Positions 37,738 through 49,138 of a stretch of 64,000 nt of DNA are shown here, in pieces. Numbering within the stretch: position 1 is the stretch's first letter; each line of letters begins with the position of its first letter. Source of the DNA: Ascaphus truei. Lineage: Eukaryota > Chordata > Amphibia > Anura > Ascaphidae. The notes beneath the pieces are model-generated. The model was not told where the DNA came from. It made no database searches and was given only the letters and a program-made list of their open reading frames with translations. Made by a program: the position numbers and the translations under genes. The stretch lies in assembly GCA_036426205.1 (NCBI GenBank), contig CM071573.1, positions 38,659,455-38,723,454 of the forward strand. The letters run 5' to 3'.

Positions 37738-38099
37738 TCTTAAGGTCCGGGCCATAGAGGTGTGGGGAGAGCCAGCGTGCGCGAAGGGAGCCGGGGGAGG
37801 TGGTTGGAGGCGGGGCAGTGACGTCGCTGGGCCAATCGCCCGCGACGCACTGACGTCAATGTCACGGCGCCGACGTCACGGCGCCGTGACGTTGACGCTG
37901 CTGTCCAGTGATTGGAGGTTTTCAGCCGACAGCGCGCTGAAAAACAGCTTGGCGCTCGGCTGAAACCTCCAACTCCTCAGCACGCCTGCGGACGCTCGCG
38001 TGAGCCCCCTCTCAAGGCATCCTCATTGAGGATGCAGGGGCCCAGCGCGGAGCATCCGCACGCCTCAGCACGGCTGGTCCATCTATGGACGCAGCCTTA
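37738..38099 (+). mobile_element. PIF/Harbinger-like GC-rich MITE, plus orientation
   Basis: TTA at both ends, inverted termini AGGTCCGGGCCATAG and CTATGGACGCAGCC. The interior contains GACGTCACGGCGCCGTGACG and GGATGCAGGGGCCCAGC. The same element lies inverted at 43829-44270. Confidence 0.75.
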
Positions 38100-38164
38100 A
38101 CATTGGGACAGCAAGAGTGCGGATATCCTTTCATTTGGTCTTAATGACAGGTCAGACCTGGGTT

Positions 38165-38262
38165 TTTTATGAACAATTGAGCCACCTGTGCTGAAGCAGG
38201 GATATACTGAAAACCTGACCTGTTGGTGGCCCTTGAGGACTTTGAGTTGGCCACCCCTGATA
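38165..38262 (+). mobile_element. Right half of a family 1 MITE
   Basis: GAGCCACCTGTGCTGAAGCA through GAGTTGGCCACCCCTGA; the left arm is degraded. Confidence 0.72.
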
Positions 38263-38437
38263 TAAAGCATGAGACATACATATATAGCGTGCTAATTTAC
38301 AGGTACTGTATGAGTTTTGTGAAAAGTGGGAAAATGCACAAATAACAACTCATTAACATCAAGTGAATGGCAAAATACAGTATTCATCATTAACTATGCA
38401 TTACCTCGCACCTCCCAATATTACACAGTGTTTATAC

Positions 38438-38606
38438 CAGGGGTCTCAAACTCTGTCCTCAAGGGCCACCAACAGGCCAGCTTTTATGGATATCCCTGCT
38501 TCAAAACAGGTGGTGCCGTCTTTGACTGAGACACATTTGCTGAAGCAGGGATATCCATAAAAGCTGGCCTGTTTGTGGCCCTTGAGGACTGAGTTTGAGA
38601 CCCCTG
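38438..38606 (+). mobile_element. Family 1 MITE, CAGGGGTCTCAAACT subfamily
   Basis: The ends CAGGGGTCTCAAACTCTGTC and GAGTTTGAGACCCCTG are near-perfect inverted repeats. Flanks GTTTATAC and GTTTTGAC agree at six of eight. Confidence 0.8.
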
Positions 38607-38634
38607 GTTTTGACGTTAAAACTCTACGATGATA

Positions 38635-38892
38635 ATAATAACTTTTATTTCACATAGAGCTTTTCTCCCAATGGGCGCGTCACAATGACAGCATAGTGCG
38701 CTGGCACAGTAGATAGGATTTTTACAGTCACAGTCCCTGCCCCATAGAATTTACAATCTATGTTTTTGGTGCCTGAGGCACAGGGACATAAAGTGACTTG
38801 CCCAAGGTCACAAGGAGCTGACACCAGGAATTCACACTCAGCGTCGTTGTTATCAGAATCAGTGTCTTCACTCACTGAGCTGCTCCTTCAGC
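38635..38892 (-). mobile_element. tRNA-type SINE, minus orientation
   Basis: On the minus strand: CTGAAGGAGCAGCTCAGTGA, GGTGTCAGCTCCTTGTGACC, TTGGGCAAGTCACTTTATGT, a CAGGCACCAAAAAC stretch and a tail ending in ATTATTATC. Same family as 20905-21165, with a different middle. Confidence 0.75.
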
Positions 38893-39044
38893 CCATATAC
38901 ATTTACCTGGGCTGCCACCTTGGATTTACCTATTACATGGTACCTAAAACAACTCCTTCATACTGAAAGCCAGCGCCAAAAGTAAAAAAGGAGTCTCGCT
39001 GTTTGTTGGTGTTTTCTGCAGAACGGAAATGTTTAGACCTTTAG

Positions 39045-39150
39045 TCCTCGACTGAGCCACTGATTGAGCCACCTGTGCTGAAGCAGGGATATCTTGAAAA
39101 CCTGACCTGTTTGTAGCCCTTGTGGACTGGAGTTGGCCACCCCTGGTTTA
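39045..39150 (+). mobile_element. Right half of a family 1 MITE
   Basis: GACTGAGCCACTGATTGAGC through TGGAGTTGGCCACCCCTGG. Bases 39150-39450 hold nothing recognised. Confidence 0.72.
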
Positions 39151-39454
39151 GACTGAAAACTACCAGGCTGTGGAATAATACAGCATGTCACCCTTCTGCT
39201 TCCTAATGGGAATCCTTTCATCATTTGGATATATTACAATAAGTCAATGGTATAAACGGTCTCTGTTGCTTGAACTAAACAGAGTCAGATTAATGTAGTT
39301 ACTGTAACCTACGGGAACTATGTAGCATTGGCTGAACATATATCCCGATTACAGTAACTACTGTACTGAGGGTATGAGAGAGTAACTGAACAGTATCAGT
39401 TTAATGTGTACATGTGTCACTGACCATGCAGGATAAAAGCACTGTGCAGTCAGG

Positions 39455-39940
39455 CTGCGCTTATAGTGCCGGCGACGCGACGGTGATGTCAGGCTGCGCT
39501 TATAGTGCCGGCGACGCGACGGTGATGTCAGGCTGCGGTTGCTGGAAAAATCAAATTGAGACGACTTCCAGCGATCGCGACCAAGCTGTCGCACTTACTA
39601 TAAGCGCACGCGACGGCGGCAATGCATTTGTTTTGACGCGACGTCGCCGGCACTATAAGTGCAGCCTAAAGCCGAGCTTATAGTGCTGGCGACAGCGTCC
39701 GATGCCGTCGCCACCCGCGAAAGTTATAATTTAACTTTCAGCGACGTCGCTAGCGACTGGGTCATTGATTGGTTCAGAGACAGTCACAGGTGACGACAAT
39801 CTCTGAAAAATCAAATGTACCCGGCTTCCAAATTTTTGGTCGCTCTGTCGCCTGTACTATAAGCGCTCCCGACGGAGTCAATTGTTTTGTTTTGGAGCGA
39901 CGTCGCGTTGCCATCGCAAGCACTATAAGCGCAGCCTAAG
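39455..39940 (+). mobile_element. Two adjacent GC-rich MITEs with GCTTATAGTGC / GCACTATAAGC ends
   Basis: The first spans about 39453-39668 and the second 39670-39940. In the first, the left end (GGCTGCGCTTATAGTGCCGG plus CGACGCGACGGTGATGTCA) is repeated in tandem twice. Both end in CACTATAAG(T/C)GCAGCCTAA. The interior is rich in GACGTCGC. Confidence 0.7.
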
Positions 39941-40325
39941 GCCTGGGACATGGTGCAGGGAGCGGCGCTGGGCAGCGCTGACGCTCATGCTCTCCTGCTC
40001 AAGCAGGAGCTTTTTTGTGTCCCTGCATGAGCGTCAGCGTGCGCGCTTGTAAAGCCGTGTGGGAGCCGGGCGGGAGGCGGGGCTAATGTGCCACGTCACG
40101 GCGCCGATGTCACGGACTGCAATTGGCTTCTGGCAGTCACGTGACGGGCCTTCCGCTTCCCTCAGCGGCAAAATTTAAACTTGCCTGTCTCCTGCATTTC
40201 CACACGCCTCCGCACGCATGCGGAAGCGGCTCCTAAAGCCGCGCTGATTACAGATGCAGGGGGTACGTGCATCTGCTCAGCGCGGCTCAGCACGGTCTTT
40301 TTGACCATGGCCCTGGCCCCAGACA
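39937..40325 (+). mobile_element. GC-rich MITE-like block
   Basis: The left end GGCCTGGGACATGGTGC is roughly inverted by GACCATGGCCCTGGCCC at the right. The interior holds GAGCGTCAGC and its complement, and CACGTGACGGG. Same style as the TWA-flanked group, target duplication unclear. Confidence 0.55.
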
Positions 40326-40559
40326 TCGCAAGCTGCAAGCATATACATTGCTCTGTCAAAGGCTTATACTTTGTATAAATATCATTTAGCAACAAGCATA
40401 ACTGCATTAAGCGTACGATAACTGGAATACTCAGGTTAATACCACTTTCTCAACTGAAATCCTTCACTAATGTGGTTTTAGTGTGTCAGTCTAAGTGTAA
40501 TCCCCTATTAAAAAAAAGGAGAAATGTATTCAATAATAATAATTTTACCTTAGATAAAT

Positions 40560-41260
40560 CACTGTTACATAGTTACATAGTAGTTGAAAAAAGACATGCC
40601 CATCAAGTTCAGGCTCTGCTAAATGTAGATGACAGATACTTTATCCTATATCTGTACTTACAGTATATAGATCCAAAGGAAGGCAAACAACCCCCATGAC
40701 ACATTATCCAATTATATCTCATAAGGGGAAAAATAAATTCCTTCCTGAATCCAAATAATGGCAATCAGATTACTCCTGGATCAACATCCTTCCCATGAAT
40801 ACTTATTTGGTATATCCCTGTATACCTTCCCTTTCTGAAAAGATGTCCAACCTTTTTTTGAACAGATCTATTGTATCTGCCATCACAGCCTCCATGTGTA
40901 ATGAATTCCACATTGTAACTGCCCTTACTATAAAGAACCCTTTCCTTTGTTGCTGGTGAAATCTCCTTTCCTCCCAACTTAAGGGATGACCATGTGTCGT
41001 TTGTCCTGCCTGTGGGATGAACAGTTCTTTTGAAAGCTCCTTGTATTGTCCCCAAATATATTTGTATATAGTTATCATATCCTCTCTTACACGTGTCTTT
41101 TCTAATGTAAACAAATGTAATTTAGCTAGCCTCGCCTCATAAGTCACATTTCCCACCCACGCTATTAATTTGATGGCCCTTCTGTGCACATTTTCTTGTT
41201 CTATGTCTTTTTTTTATGGAGTGGTGCCCAAAACTGTACTTCATATTCAAGGTGTGGTCT
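40560..41260 (-). mobile_element. CR1-type LINE 3' part (reverse transcriptase C-terminus)
   Basis: On the minus strand two overlapping frames (41189-40803 and 41055-40765) read RAIKLIAWVGNVTYEARLAK, LHLFTLEKTRVREDMITIYK and, further on, MWNSLHMEAVMADTIDLFKK RL. These match the C-terminal R-A-x-K/LxxLxYexRL...WNxLP region of CR1 reverse transcriptases. A frameshift separates them. The element ends in CTATGTAACTATGTAAC, a typical LINE tail. Dead copy. Confidence 0.8.
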
Positions 41261-42545
41261 TACTTAAGCTATATAGAGGGGCATAGTTATGCTTACTTCC
41301 CTTCCATCCATATCCTGTGTATTCATCTGCTGTTCTTCCACTGCAGTATCCTACCTCGGCCAATAACCCCTCACATATGGAGTTGTGCCGCTCCTCAGGG
41401 GTAGCAATCAATTATGGCCAAATGTTAGTTTAGATGTAGAGGATGTTGGCGGACATGTAATGACACCTTTATTAAAGAAGTCCACCTGTCTTTTTTAAAT
41501 AGTTTGTGATGTTTGCCCTGGGTTTGAATAGACTATATGTATGATCTGCAGCAACTTGAGATGTTTGCATTGTTTTTAGAAGCAGTCCAACGCCTATAGT
41601 ACCCAGCAAAGAAACCGGCCACATATGCCTTATCAGTTGCCCACACTGGCCGGTCTGGGTATTGTGTGTGCACATGGACACAGGACATATCATTTACTCT
41701 AAAAAAAATAAAGGAAATGGTTTTGTTCATCATTGGGACAACACCAGAAAAATGTCAAGCGACTTAGTGGATTGTAAACGTTTGAACCTCAGACTATTGG
41801 ATTCTCATAAACTTATATCTCATAGTTGTTCACTGAATTTTACAAATAAATTATTTATGCTTTAAAGCCAAGTTATACCCAGGGTAACCTACTTCCACAG
41901 GTCAACTGATTCATAAGCACACTGTAGGAACCATAGAAAATTACATGTAAAAGTAAAATGACTGAAATATCTGTATTTGACTCTGGATTTGGGGTGTATT
42001 TTATGACACAGGAAAGGGTGAGTTGCATTGAGATATGTTAGTAATCATTCCGGCTCCTGTTTCTTCTGGATTAGTAGAGACCTGTCCTTTCCCTCAATGC
42101 CATTGTCTTAAACAACAGATGAAGAGGAAGAACAGATCGGTGTTTTTCCAGAGCAAGCAGAAGGGATTAATAATGAACCTTACTGGTGTCATAAGTGAAA
42201 ACATAAATACAAAATGTCCCCCTCCAGGGTCCCGAGGAGAAACACAATGTGTAATTGTGTCTGTGTAGCTCCAGTGGTGCAGAAGCACATGTTGTAACAC
42301 ATTGAGCCTATATTTGTATTGAACCACATGGTGCATTAATTAACCCAACATACAACTGACGCAGGGGCCTTAGCAGACCTGCATTAGATTGAGGAGGTCC
42401 TCCTTTATGATGTCACCAACAAACAATCCAATCAGAAAAGACTCGCTCACCCCAGCACTCAGATCTCTTCCTCCCTGAGCCATCTGATAGATGTCCACTG
42501 TGAGGTCGAATTCATATTATTCTTTATTACCTGATCCAATCAAAT
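41261..42545. other. Intron 1 stretch without recognised features
   Basis: AT-rich to mixed composition, short open frames without domains. Confidence 0.5.
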
Positions 42546-42547
42546 CA

Positions 42548-42765
42548 GAAAAATAATCCCTCTCATGTCAGTACCCTCGCAATGATCATTAGCCAATAAT
42601 CCCTCTCATGTCAGTACCCTCGCAATGATCATTAGCCAATAATCCCTCTCATGTCAGTACCCTCGCAATGGTCATTAGCCAATAATCCCTCTCATGTCAG
42701 TACCCTCGCAATGGTCATTAGCCAATACTCACTCTCATGTCAGTACCCTCGCAATGGTCATTTGT
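42548..42765 (+). repeat. 43-bp minisatellite
   Basis: About five units of AATCCCTCTCATGTCAGTAC plus CCTCGCAATGGTCATTAGCC and AAT, with one GGTCAT/GATCAT polymorphism marking the left versus right units. Bases 42766-43619 show only an L2-tail-like TTAGATTGTAAGTTCTTTGG near 43242. Confidence 0.9.
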
Positions 42766-43619
42766 GTTTCCAGCAGTGAGGAGGTTAATGGAGATAGGCG
42801 TGATGCATTGAGTCATGCATTTGATACTCAACAACCTGAATATCCTCCATGAAGATCCCTTGGCTAATGGGCAGACACACAAGCAGACTGATTTTATAAA
42901 CATACTATAATATACCAAACAATAAATGAGTTAGAAATTGAATGGGAACGCTGGCTGAACTCTGTGTAAGCAGTTCTCAGCGTAGCACATGCATCCCTTT
43001 GCCAAAAACAACTTGACCGGGAGTAAAAGCGGTGTCTTTTTCCACTAAGCCCTTCAATGTAATTGTTTACTGGACAGAGCACAGGATATCGTGATAAACT
43101 GAATTTATGGAATGATGGCAACTCTTATAATCCCAGCAGAAAGAAAGTCTTGCACGAGGGAGCAGGAAGTATTGAGTAGTCTGAGATCTGGCTCACTGTA
43201 TGATTTTTTTTTTTAGAGTGCGGTCACATCTTTCTATCTCTTAGATTGTAAGTTCTTTGGCACAGTGTCCCACATCTCATTGCCCTGTGTGTCAAACATA
43301 CCAGCTGTGTGCTTTTTAAAGCACAGCGAACATGACTTGGTATAACAAAATAAGCAATACTACGCATATTGTATTTAAGGGCACTGCTGAAGGTGGAGAA
43401 CAGATACATTTAATAACTCCACAGTAACACTGCTTTTTTTATTCACAGACTTTTCTGTTTTGGTTCAAATGTATTTGTTTCAGAAAACCTTTCTCATTTT
43501 CTGCTTTCTAATTAGTGTAAACATATTTCTAGAATAGGTTCAGTTTCAAGAATCAGAATCATAGAATCAGTTTGAAAACTCCCACCCACCAAAGCGAGCA
43601 CGTCGCATCGCAGCCTGTC

Positions 43620-44405
43620 TGAACTCAACCTTAGGCACCCCAACCCCCTCTAATAGCGCGTCTGAGATAAGATGCATTGTAAGGAACCCCAACCCCCTCT
43701 AATAGCGCGTCTGAGATCAGATACATTGTAAGGAACCCAACCCTCTCTAATAGCGTGTCTGAGATCAGATGCATTGTAAGGAACCCCAACCCCCTCTAAT
43801 AGCGCGTCTGAGATCAGATGCATTGTAAGGCTGCGTCCATAGATGGACCAGCCGTGCTGAGGCGTGCGGACGCTCCGCGCTGAGCCCCTGCATCCTCAAT
43901 GAGGATGCCTTGAGAGGGGGCTCACACAAGCGTCCGCAGGCGTGCTGAGGCTTTGGAGTTTTCAGCCGAGCGCCAAGCTGTTTTTCAGCGCGCTGTCGGC
44001 TGAAAACCTCCAATCAGCCTGAGGCAGCGTCAACGTCACGGCGCCGTGACATCGGCGCCGTGACGACGGCGCCGTGATATTGACGTTAGTGCGTCGCGGG
44101 CGATTGGCCCAGCGACGTCACTGCCCCGCCTCCAACCACCTCCCCCCGGCTCCCTTCGCGCACGCTGGCTCGCCTGCAAGTCCGTGCAATCGCGCTGACT
44201 GAAGCAGGCGAGCCTCAGCGTTAGCGCGCCTCCGCTCTCCCCACACCTCTATGGCCCGGGCCTAAGGGTCCCCAACCCTCTCTAATAGCGCATCTCAGAT
44301 CAAATGCATTGTAAATTCTTCTGTATTTGGTCCAATTTTCAAATGAGTTGAAAATTGCAGGGAACCCTTTAGGGATGCCCGGGGACCCCGGCTGAAAAAA
44401 AGCAG
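43620..44405 (+). mobile_element. Second family 3 element with 49-bp repeats, split by a MITE
   Basis: Four repeat units at 43630-43828, a further unit at 44270-44315, then GGGAACCCTTTAGGGATGCC and GGGGACCCCGGCTG as the element end. The interruption is the GC-rich MITE at 43829-44270. Confidence 0.68.
43829..44266 (-). mobile_element. PIF/Harbinger-like GC-rich MITE, inverted copy of 37738-38099
   Basis: Flanked by TAA, with ends GGCTGCGTCCATAG and CTATGGCCCGGGCC. It contains GGATGCCTTGAGAGGGGGCT and CACGGCGCCGTGACATCGGC as in the 37.7-kb copy but is ~75 bp longer, with extra sequence around 44175-44235. Confidence 0.75.
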
Positions 44406-44990
44406 TCTTAAGCAGTGAAGTCATTTCAATGAACCTCTCGGGGTCAGCAAATACATTGCTATTATTATTTTTTTTACTTTCTATGAGCAGCTGATCTGAG
44501 TTTCTCTTTCTTTGTTTCATTCTGTAGAAATCCCACTTTTTCTCCTGCCTTAGACAGAAAACGTGTTATCACTTCACCATCTGGTGTTTTCCCTCAAAAA
44601 GGAAAAAAAAAAACAAGTAAATTCTTTGATTTAAATGGAAGAAAATAATGTCAGATTTTTTAAAATAACAGCTGTGTTTTGTTTTGAAATGGTTCCTTTA
44701 TTGATAACAACGTGTACACTGAGGGGGATTCTGATCTTTCTTCCTGGGCGCTCATTTTTCGGGGTGAGGAAAGGTATCTTTTTCTCTTGGGTACACATGG
44801 CAGGTACGTCTCTAGCCTATCCAGGTCTTCTCTATGAGGAGAAGGTAGGAGGGCCTCCTTGATATACCCCTGGGGAGAGGTGAGGTGTCTCTCTCATCCC
44901 TATGGGGTTATTGGGCACTACTGCACGCAAACCCTTACTGACTTCAATGAGAGTTTCTGTGCGGTAGAACCCGATCGGCACTATTTCACC

Positions 44991-45437
44991 TTAAAGCTGC
45001 AGTTCAAGCTGCCGTTTAAAAAAAATATATATATTTTTTTCCCCATTCAATGTGTGCATCAATACAACCTGCACACTGACAAGTGATTAGCTAAGCTGCA
45101 GATCGATCTGTTCACCTGTAATCGATCGCTTGCTCAGGGTTATTTAATTCAGTTCTTGCACAGCATTGTGGGCAATGTAGTCCTGGAATATGATTGACTG
45201 GGCAGCTACTAGATACAATTGGTGCAGTGCTAGAGAGGGCAGGGCTCAAGAACCAGACGCTATCCGAAGGGGCTGTCACATTGGAAATGCTTCCTACATT
45301 AGAAACATTAACATTTTCTTTAAAACATTTTTTTTAAATTTTTAATTGCCACAAGTATTTTCTCATAGTACAGAACTGATTTATTAAAAAAAAACAAAAT
45401 ACACACATGTAGAATATTGCCTGAACTGCAGCTTTAA
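44991..45437 (+). mobile_element. TTAA-flanked MITE (piggyBac or Kolobok type)
   Basis: TTAA on both sides, terminal inverted repeats AGCTGCAGTTCA and TGAACTGCAGCT. 447 bp with A/T-rich centre and ATTGTGGGCAATGTAG. No coding capacity. Bases 44406-44990 show nothing recognised. Confidence 0.75.
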
Positions 45438-45509
45438 TTGTTTATTAATTGTCTTTTTTGGCACCCTACATGTCTCTGGCAGCCAAATGGTGTTAAAATC
45501 AATGAGGCT

Positions 45510-45605
45510 CTGTGGCCCATATTTACTAAATGGTGCCATGCCACAAGACACCTTCCAGTTGTTCAATGTGTCTTATTGCATAGCACTGCTTAGTAAATAT
45601 GGCCT
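45510..45605 (+). mobile_element. Degraded MITE of the TTTACTAA family
   Basis: GGCCCATATTTACTAAATGG at the left and CACTGCTTAGTAAATATGGC at the right; compare 5296-5439. Confidence 0.6.
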
Positions 45606-45987
45606 TGTATGTTTCCAGCAGGGAGGAAGTAAAACCAGAGAAGCTTTCCCAAAACCTAACTCCCATTCAAATGAATAGGGTCTCAGCAGGTAAAGGAAAG
45701 GGTTAATAACGTGAGGTTACCTGTGTCACTTACAAAGCTGTTCTGTTTTGCTCTCACAGCCGCCTGCCTGGGCTGGGAGAGAGACGAGAGCGAGGCCTGT
45801 GATTCTCACAGTTTTTCGCTTCTCGTTCCCTGCCAGTTACTTAAGTCATTTTGTTCCAGAGAATATTATTTTAACATTTCCAACTTCCTGTGTCACACGG
45901 GGCGTCCTCGTCACTCGCAGCTCTGCAGGATTCCTGCTCACAGGACCAGGGGAAAAGCAGAATGCAGGATAGAAATGGGAATACAGC

Positions 45988-46108
45988 AAGAACAGGCACA
46001 GCAGACTTCCAAATTAAAATACATTTAATGAGCCAAGAAGGTCCGAAAGGATCTTCTTGGCTCATTAAATATATTTTGATTTGGAAGTCTGTTGTGCCTG
46101 TTCTTTCT
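45988..46108. repeat. Near-perfect inverted repeat, ~55-bp arms
   Basis: AACAGGCACAGCAGACTTCC through AATGAGCCAAGAAG pairs with CTTCTTGGCTCATTAAAT through GGAAGTCTGTTGTGCCTGTT. The loop is under ten bases. It may be a short palindromic transposon. Confidence 0.85.
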
Positions 46109-46159
46109 CTATTCACTGCTGCTTCTTTGTGGGACTGTCCTGCATATCCCTAATAGTCA

Positions 46160-46435
46160 CGCCCGTATGTAGGCACAGACCAACTAGGCCCGGGCCTCTG
46201 GCGGCAAATTTCGGAGGAGCGGTGATTTTCTGAGAGGCCGGTGCTACGGTTACAGAAGCCACGTTATCTTCCCCACAACAATTAAACGGATTTTCCCGGG
46301 GAGAGCGCGGGGGCCTCTGTAAAGGTCTCATACCGCCTCCTGCAGCGTCGCCCTCCAACGACACGTTGTTATGACATCTCGTTGTCATGGAAATGTGTCG
46401 CCGCGTGATGTTGAGATCAGGGAGGCAAAAAGGTA
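46160..46435 (+). repeat. GC-rich MITE-like block
   Basis: GCCCGGGCCTCTGGCGGCAA, CATCTCGTTGTCATGGAAAT and CGCCGCGTGATGTTGAG resemble 24150-24310 and 55580-55985, suggesting one GC-rich family. Ends not defined. Confidence 0.4.
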
Positions 46436-46687
46436 AGAAAATTCTAAAGCCGGCCCGATTATAGTATGGAGCACCAACATGTGTGGCTTTCTCTGATCCT
46501 TTTTTACTGAGTGCCTACATCATAATTTGAACCCATATTCCACGTGTGAACACACCTGGATACCTGTATCGCAGGTGAGTTTTGTTTTTCCTCTAACATG
46601 TCTCACATACGTACCTTACGTTTTCTTTACCGTGTTTTATCATTCTATAGTTGATATACAGCCTCTCGCCAACTGGTTTCTGTACAT

Positions 46688-46748
46688 GAAAATGGAGGGT
46701 ATACGGCGCTACTGCAGTACGCAGTAGCGCCGTATACCCTCCATTTTC
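46688..46748. repeat. Perfect 28-bp inverted repeat with 5-base loop
   Basis: GAAAATGGAGGGTATACGGC plus GCTACTGC is followed by AGTAC and then its exact complement. A very stable hairpin in DNA or RNA. Confidence 0.92.
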
Positions 46749-47094
46749 CTGATACTTTCTGACGGCGGCACGCAGGAGCAAGCGAGGAGAGTGGGCCCCA
46801 AACCGGAAGAAAGCAGGTGAAGTATCATACTCTTCCCCCTGCACCGGTTACCTCTGTGGCCCTGCATAGCTCCCTCGCATCACTCCAGTGTCTGAATCAT
46901 CCATATCTGTGTAACTGCACCGAAGCGCACGACAGACCCCCTGGTATTTGGTTTCTGTACATATCTGTCTATAAGGGAGCTTTATTCTACTGTCATCCAA
47001 GTTTTAGCAGAATTCTACATGACCGGGGAGACTGCGAGAGAGCTCCCCTCCCCCAAATATCCGAGACCCACATAAACACAAACAAATAATTACA

Positions 47095-47250
47095 TCCCTG
47101 CTTCAGCACAGGTGGCTCAATCAGTAGCTCAAAGACTGCACCACCTGTGCTGAAGCAGGGACTGATTGAGGCACCTGTGTTGAAGCGGGGATAGCCCGAA
47201 AACCTGACCTGTTGGGGGGTCTTGAAGACCGCAGTTGACAACCCCTGGGT
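47095..47250 (+). mobile_element. Family 1 MITE, rearranged centre
   Basis: CATCCCTGCTTCAGCACAGG, an inverted TGTGCTGAAGCAGGGA, an extra GATTGAGGCACCTGTGTTGA, and the right end GACCGCAGTTGACAACCCCT plus G. Left terminus lost. Bases 47250-49135 contain a (GTT)n near 47693 and no recognised gene. Confidence 0.7.
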
Positions 47251-49138
47251 TACCCAGTTTCCTAACATCATTGTGATTTGTTTGAGTATATCAACCTAAC
47301 CATCTTTATCATGATCTACAATGAAGGTGTTTATTCATCCGTGAGCAGGTATCATGCCTATCCATTAGAGAGGTTACTCACACACAAGCGTGGGCTGATC
47401 TAGTCTTTTGGGGGGGGGGGAGGGGGCAATAATAGCCAGTTAAACTAAATATATTTATCTTTTATATACTGCGGTACCCTGTAATCATGGTTATCAGCTT
47501 TGCTCGGAAGAGACCACATTACAAACATGTTTATCCTGCCAGCACTTTTATACCGATACGCCACCCATGGATATCGATGTTAACAACGACTTGATGTGAT
47601 AAGTTACAGTCAACCTTGTAACATTCATTTCTCGTACAGATACACATAGATAATACAGAATGTGTTTTTACTAACCTCAACTACCTTTTTTTGTTGTTGT
47701 TGTTGTTTTTAGTTACTTTGTCATTAGTTTTAATCCAGTAGTAATGTGCAATTCTCTTGATTTCAAGACACTGTAATCCCTCTAGGGTTAATTACTGCAC
47801 GCTGACAGAAAAATACTTAAGTAAGGTTTCAGGGTATTTTCATAAATAAATGCTGGCACCTTCACTTCCCGATGTAACAGCAGCAAGGTAGGGAGCGGAA
47901 CCGCCATTGCAATGGAGTCTTCGTAGAAACACCCCCAAGGGAACTCGCCGCACACACGCACGCACACACACACAGTCTCACATTTGCTCTGACCCTTACT
48001 GTAAAGCTGCAGTGCAATTGTACTGAGATTAATTGACAAGTAAAGAAGACCTGATGAAGGTCGTCTGATAGGCAGCAACCCAGGAGCTAACCACGTTGCT
48101 GCCAGAGCCCTACAATGCAACATGCATCACATTATCTTACACAGCTCCGGTGGTGTACATATGCAATTTTTAAAGGGACAGCCCCTTTTTGGGCCAAAGT
48201 CAACTCATAGCAATAGTACATACTGTATATATAATAGAAACATGTAAATGTAAGTGCTTTGTCATATACTGTATATGTCCAATAGCATACTAGTCACCTA
48301 TGTTTACTGCTTAAGTCTTGCTAAGGAAGCTAGGAACATACATAAATAGTTGTATTTTTTTCCGTACCCATTATGGTCCCCCTTAGAATATTTTGAGACA
48401 ATACTTACAGAACAGAACACGATCAGCATGTTCATGCTCCACTGTGCTATTCCTATTGCACAATTTTAACATGGCAGCAGCTGAACTTCCTCTGATGTTG
48501 CCGAAGCCAGATGATGGTACAGAGCCATGTGATTGCTATACTAGTGATCACACAACCCCAGGCAGGAATGTCCTCAGCACTGGAAATGTTATGTAGAAAT
48601 GACAGAACTGGAAGCCTTGGATACATAGCTTCCATCACGCTGTGCTATATTGTTGTACAGTATCTCTATCTTCTTCTCTATGTCAGTGACTCCATTCCTG
48701 ATCAGCAGTTACACTGGACACGGTGAATACGTGACGAGGCACTAGAGAGCATCTTCAATAATGACTATTAATGATCAGAATCTTTCAACTTCCTGAAATT
48801 GTGTAGAGAAGGGAAAATGGGAATGCACTTCATGTAAACAATGTCTCCACATGTGCTGTTCTGTACACACAAATCTCTCATGTTGCTCGTGGTCATCCCG
48901 TTCATGGGTCTCCTTTTTTTGGAAGCATCGGTACAAGAAAAATAACATACAGTAAAATCCTTCCACAACCTCACAGCCCAGGGCCTGTGATTCAATACAA
49001 TCTGCATGGGACCAGCTGGCGTTAACCTCTATGGAGAATTAATATGCCAGGAACATAGCACCCATGTAAGCAAAGAGCACAATTGTACCACCTTTAGCAA
49101 TATATCATTGTGTATAAGCATATCTGGGTCTGTTTGTA

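Noticed and set aside
40765..41189. Two overlapping minus-strand frames as a host gene
   Set aside because: They are a frameshifted CR1 reverse transcriptase C-terminus ending in a LINE tail.
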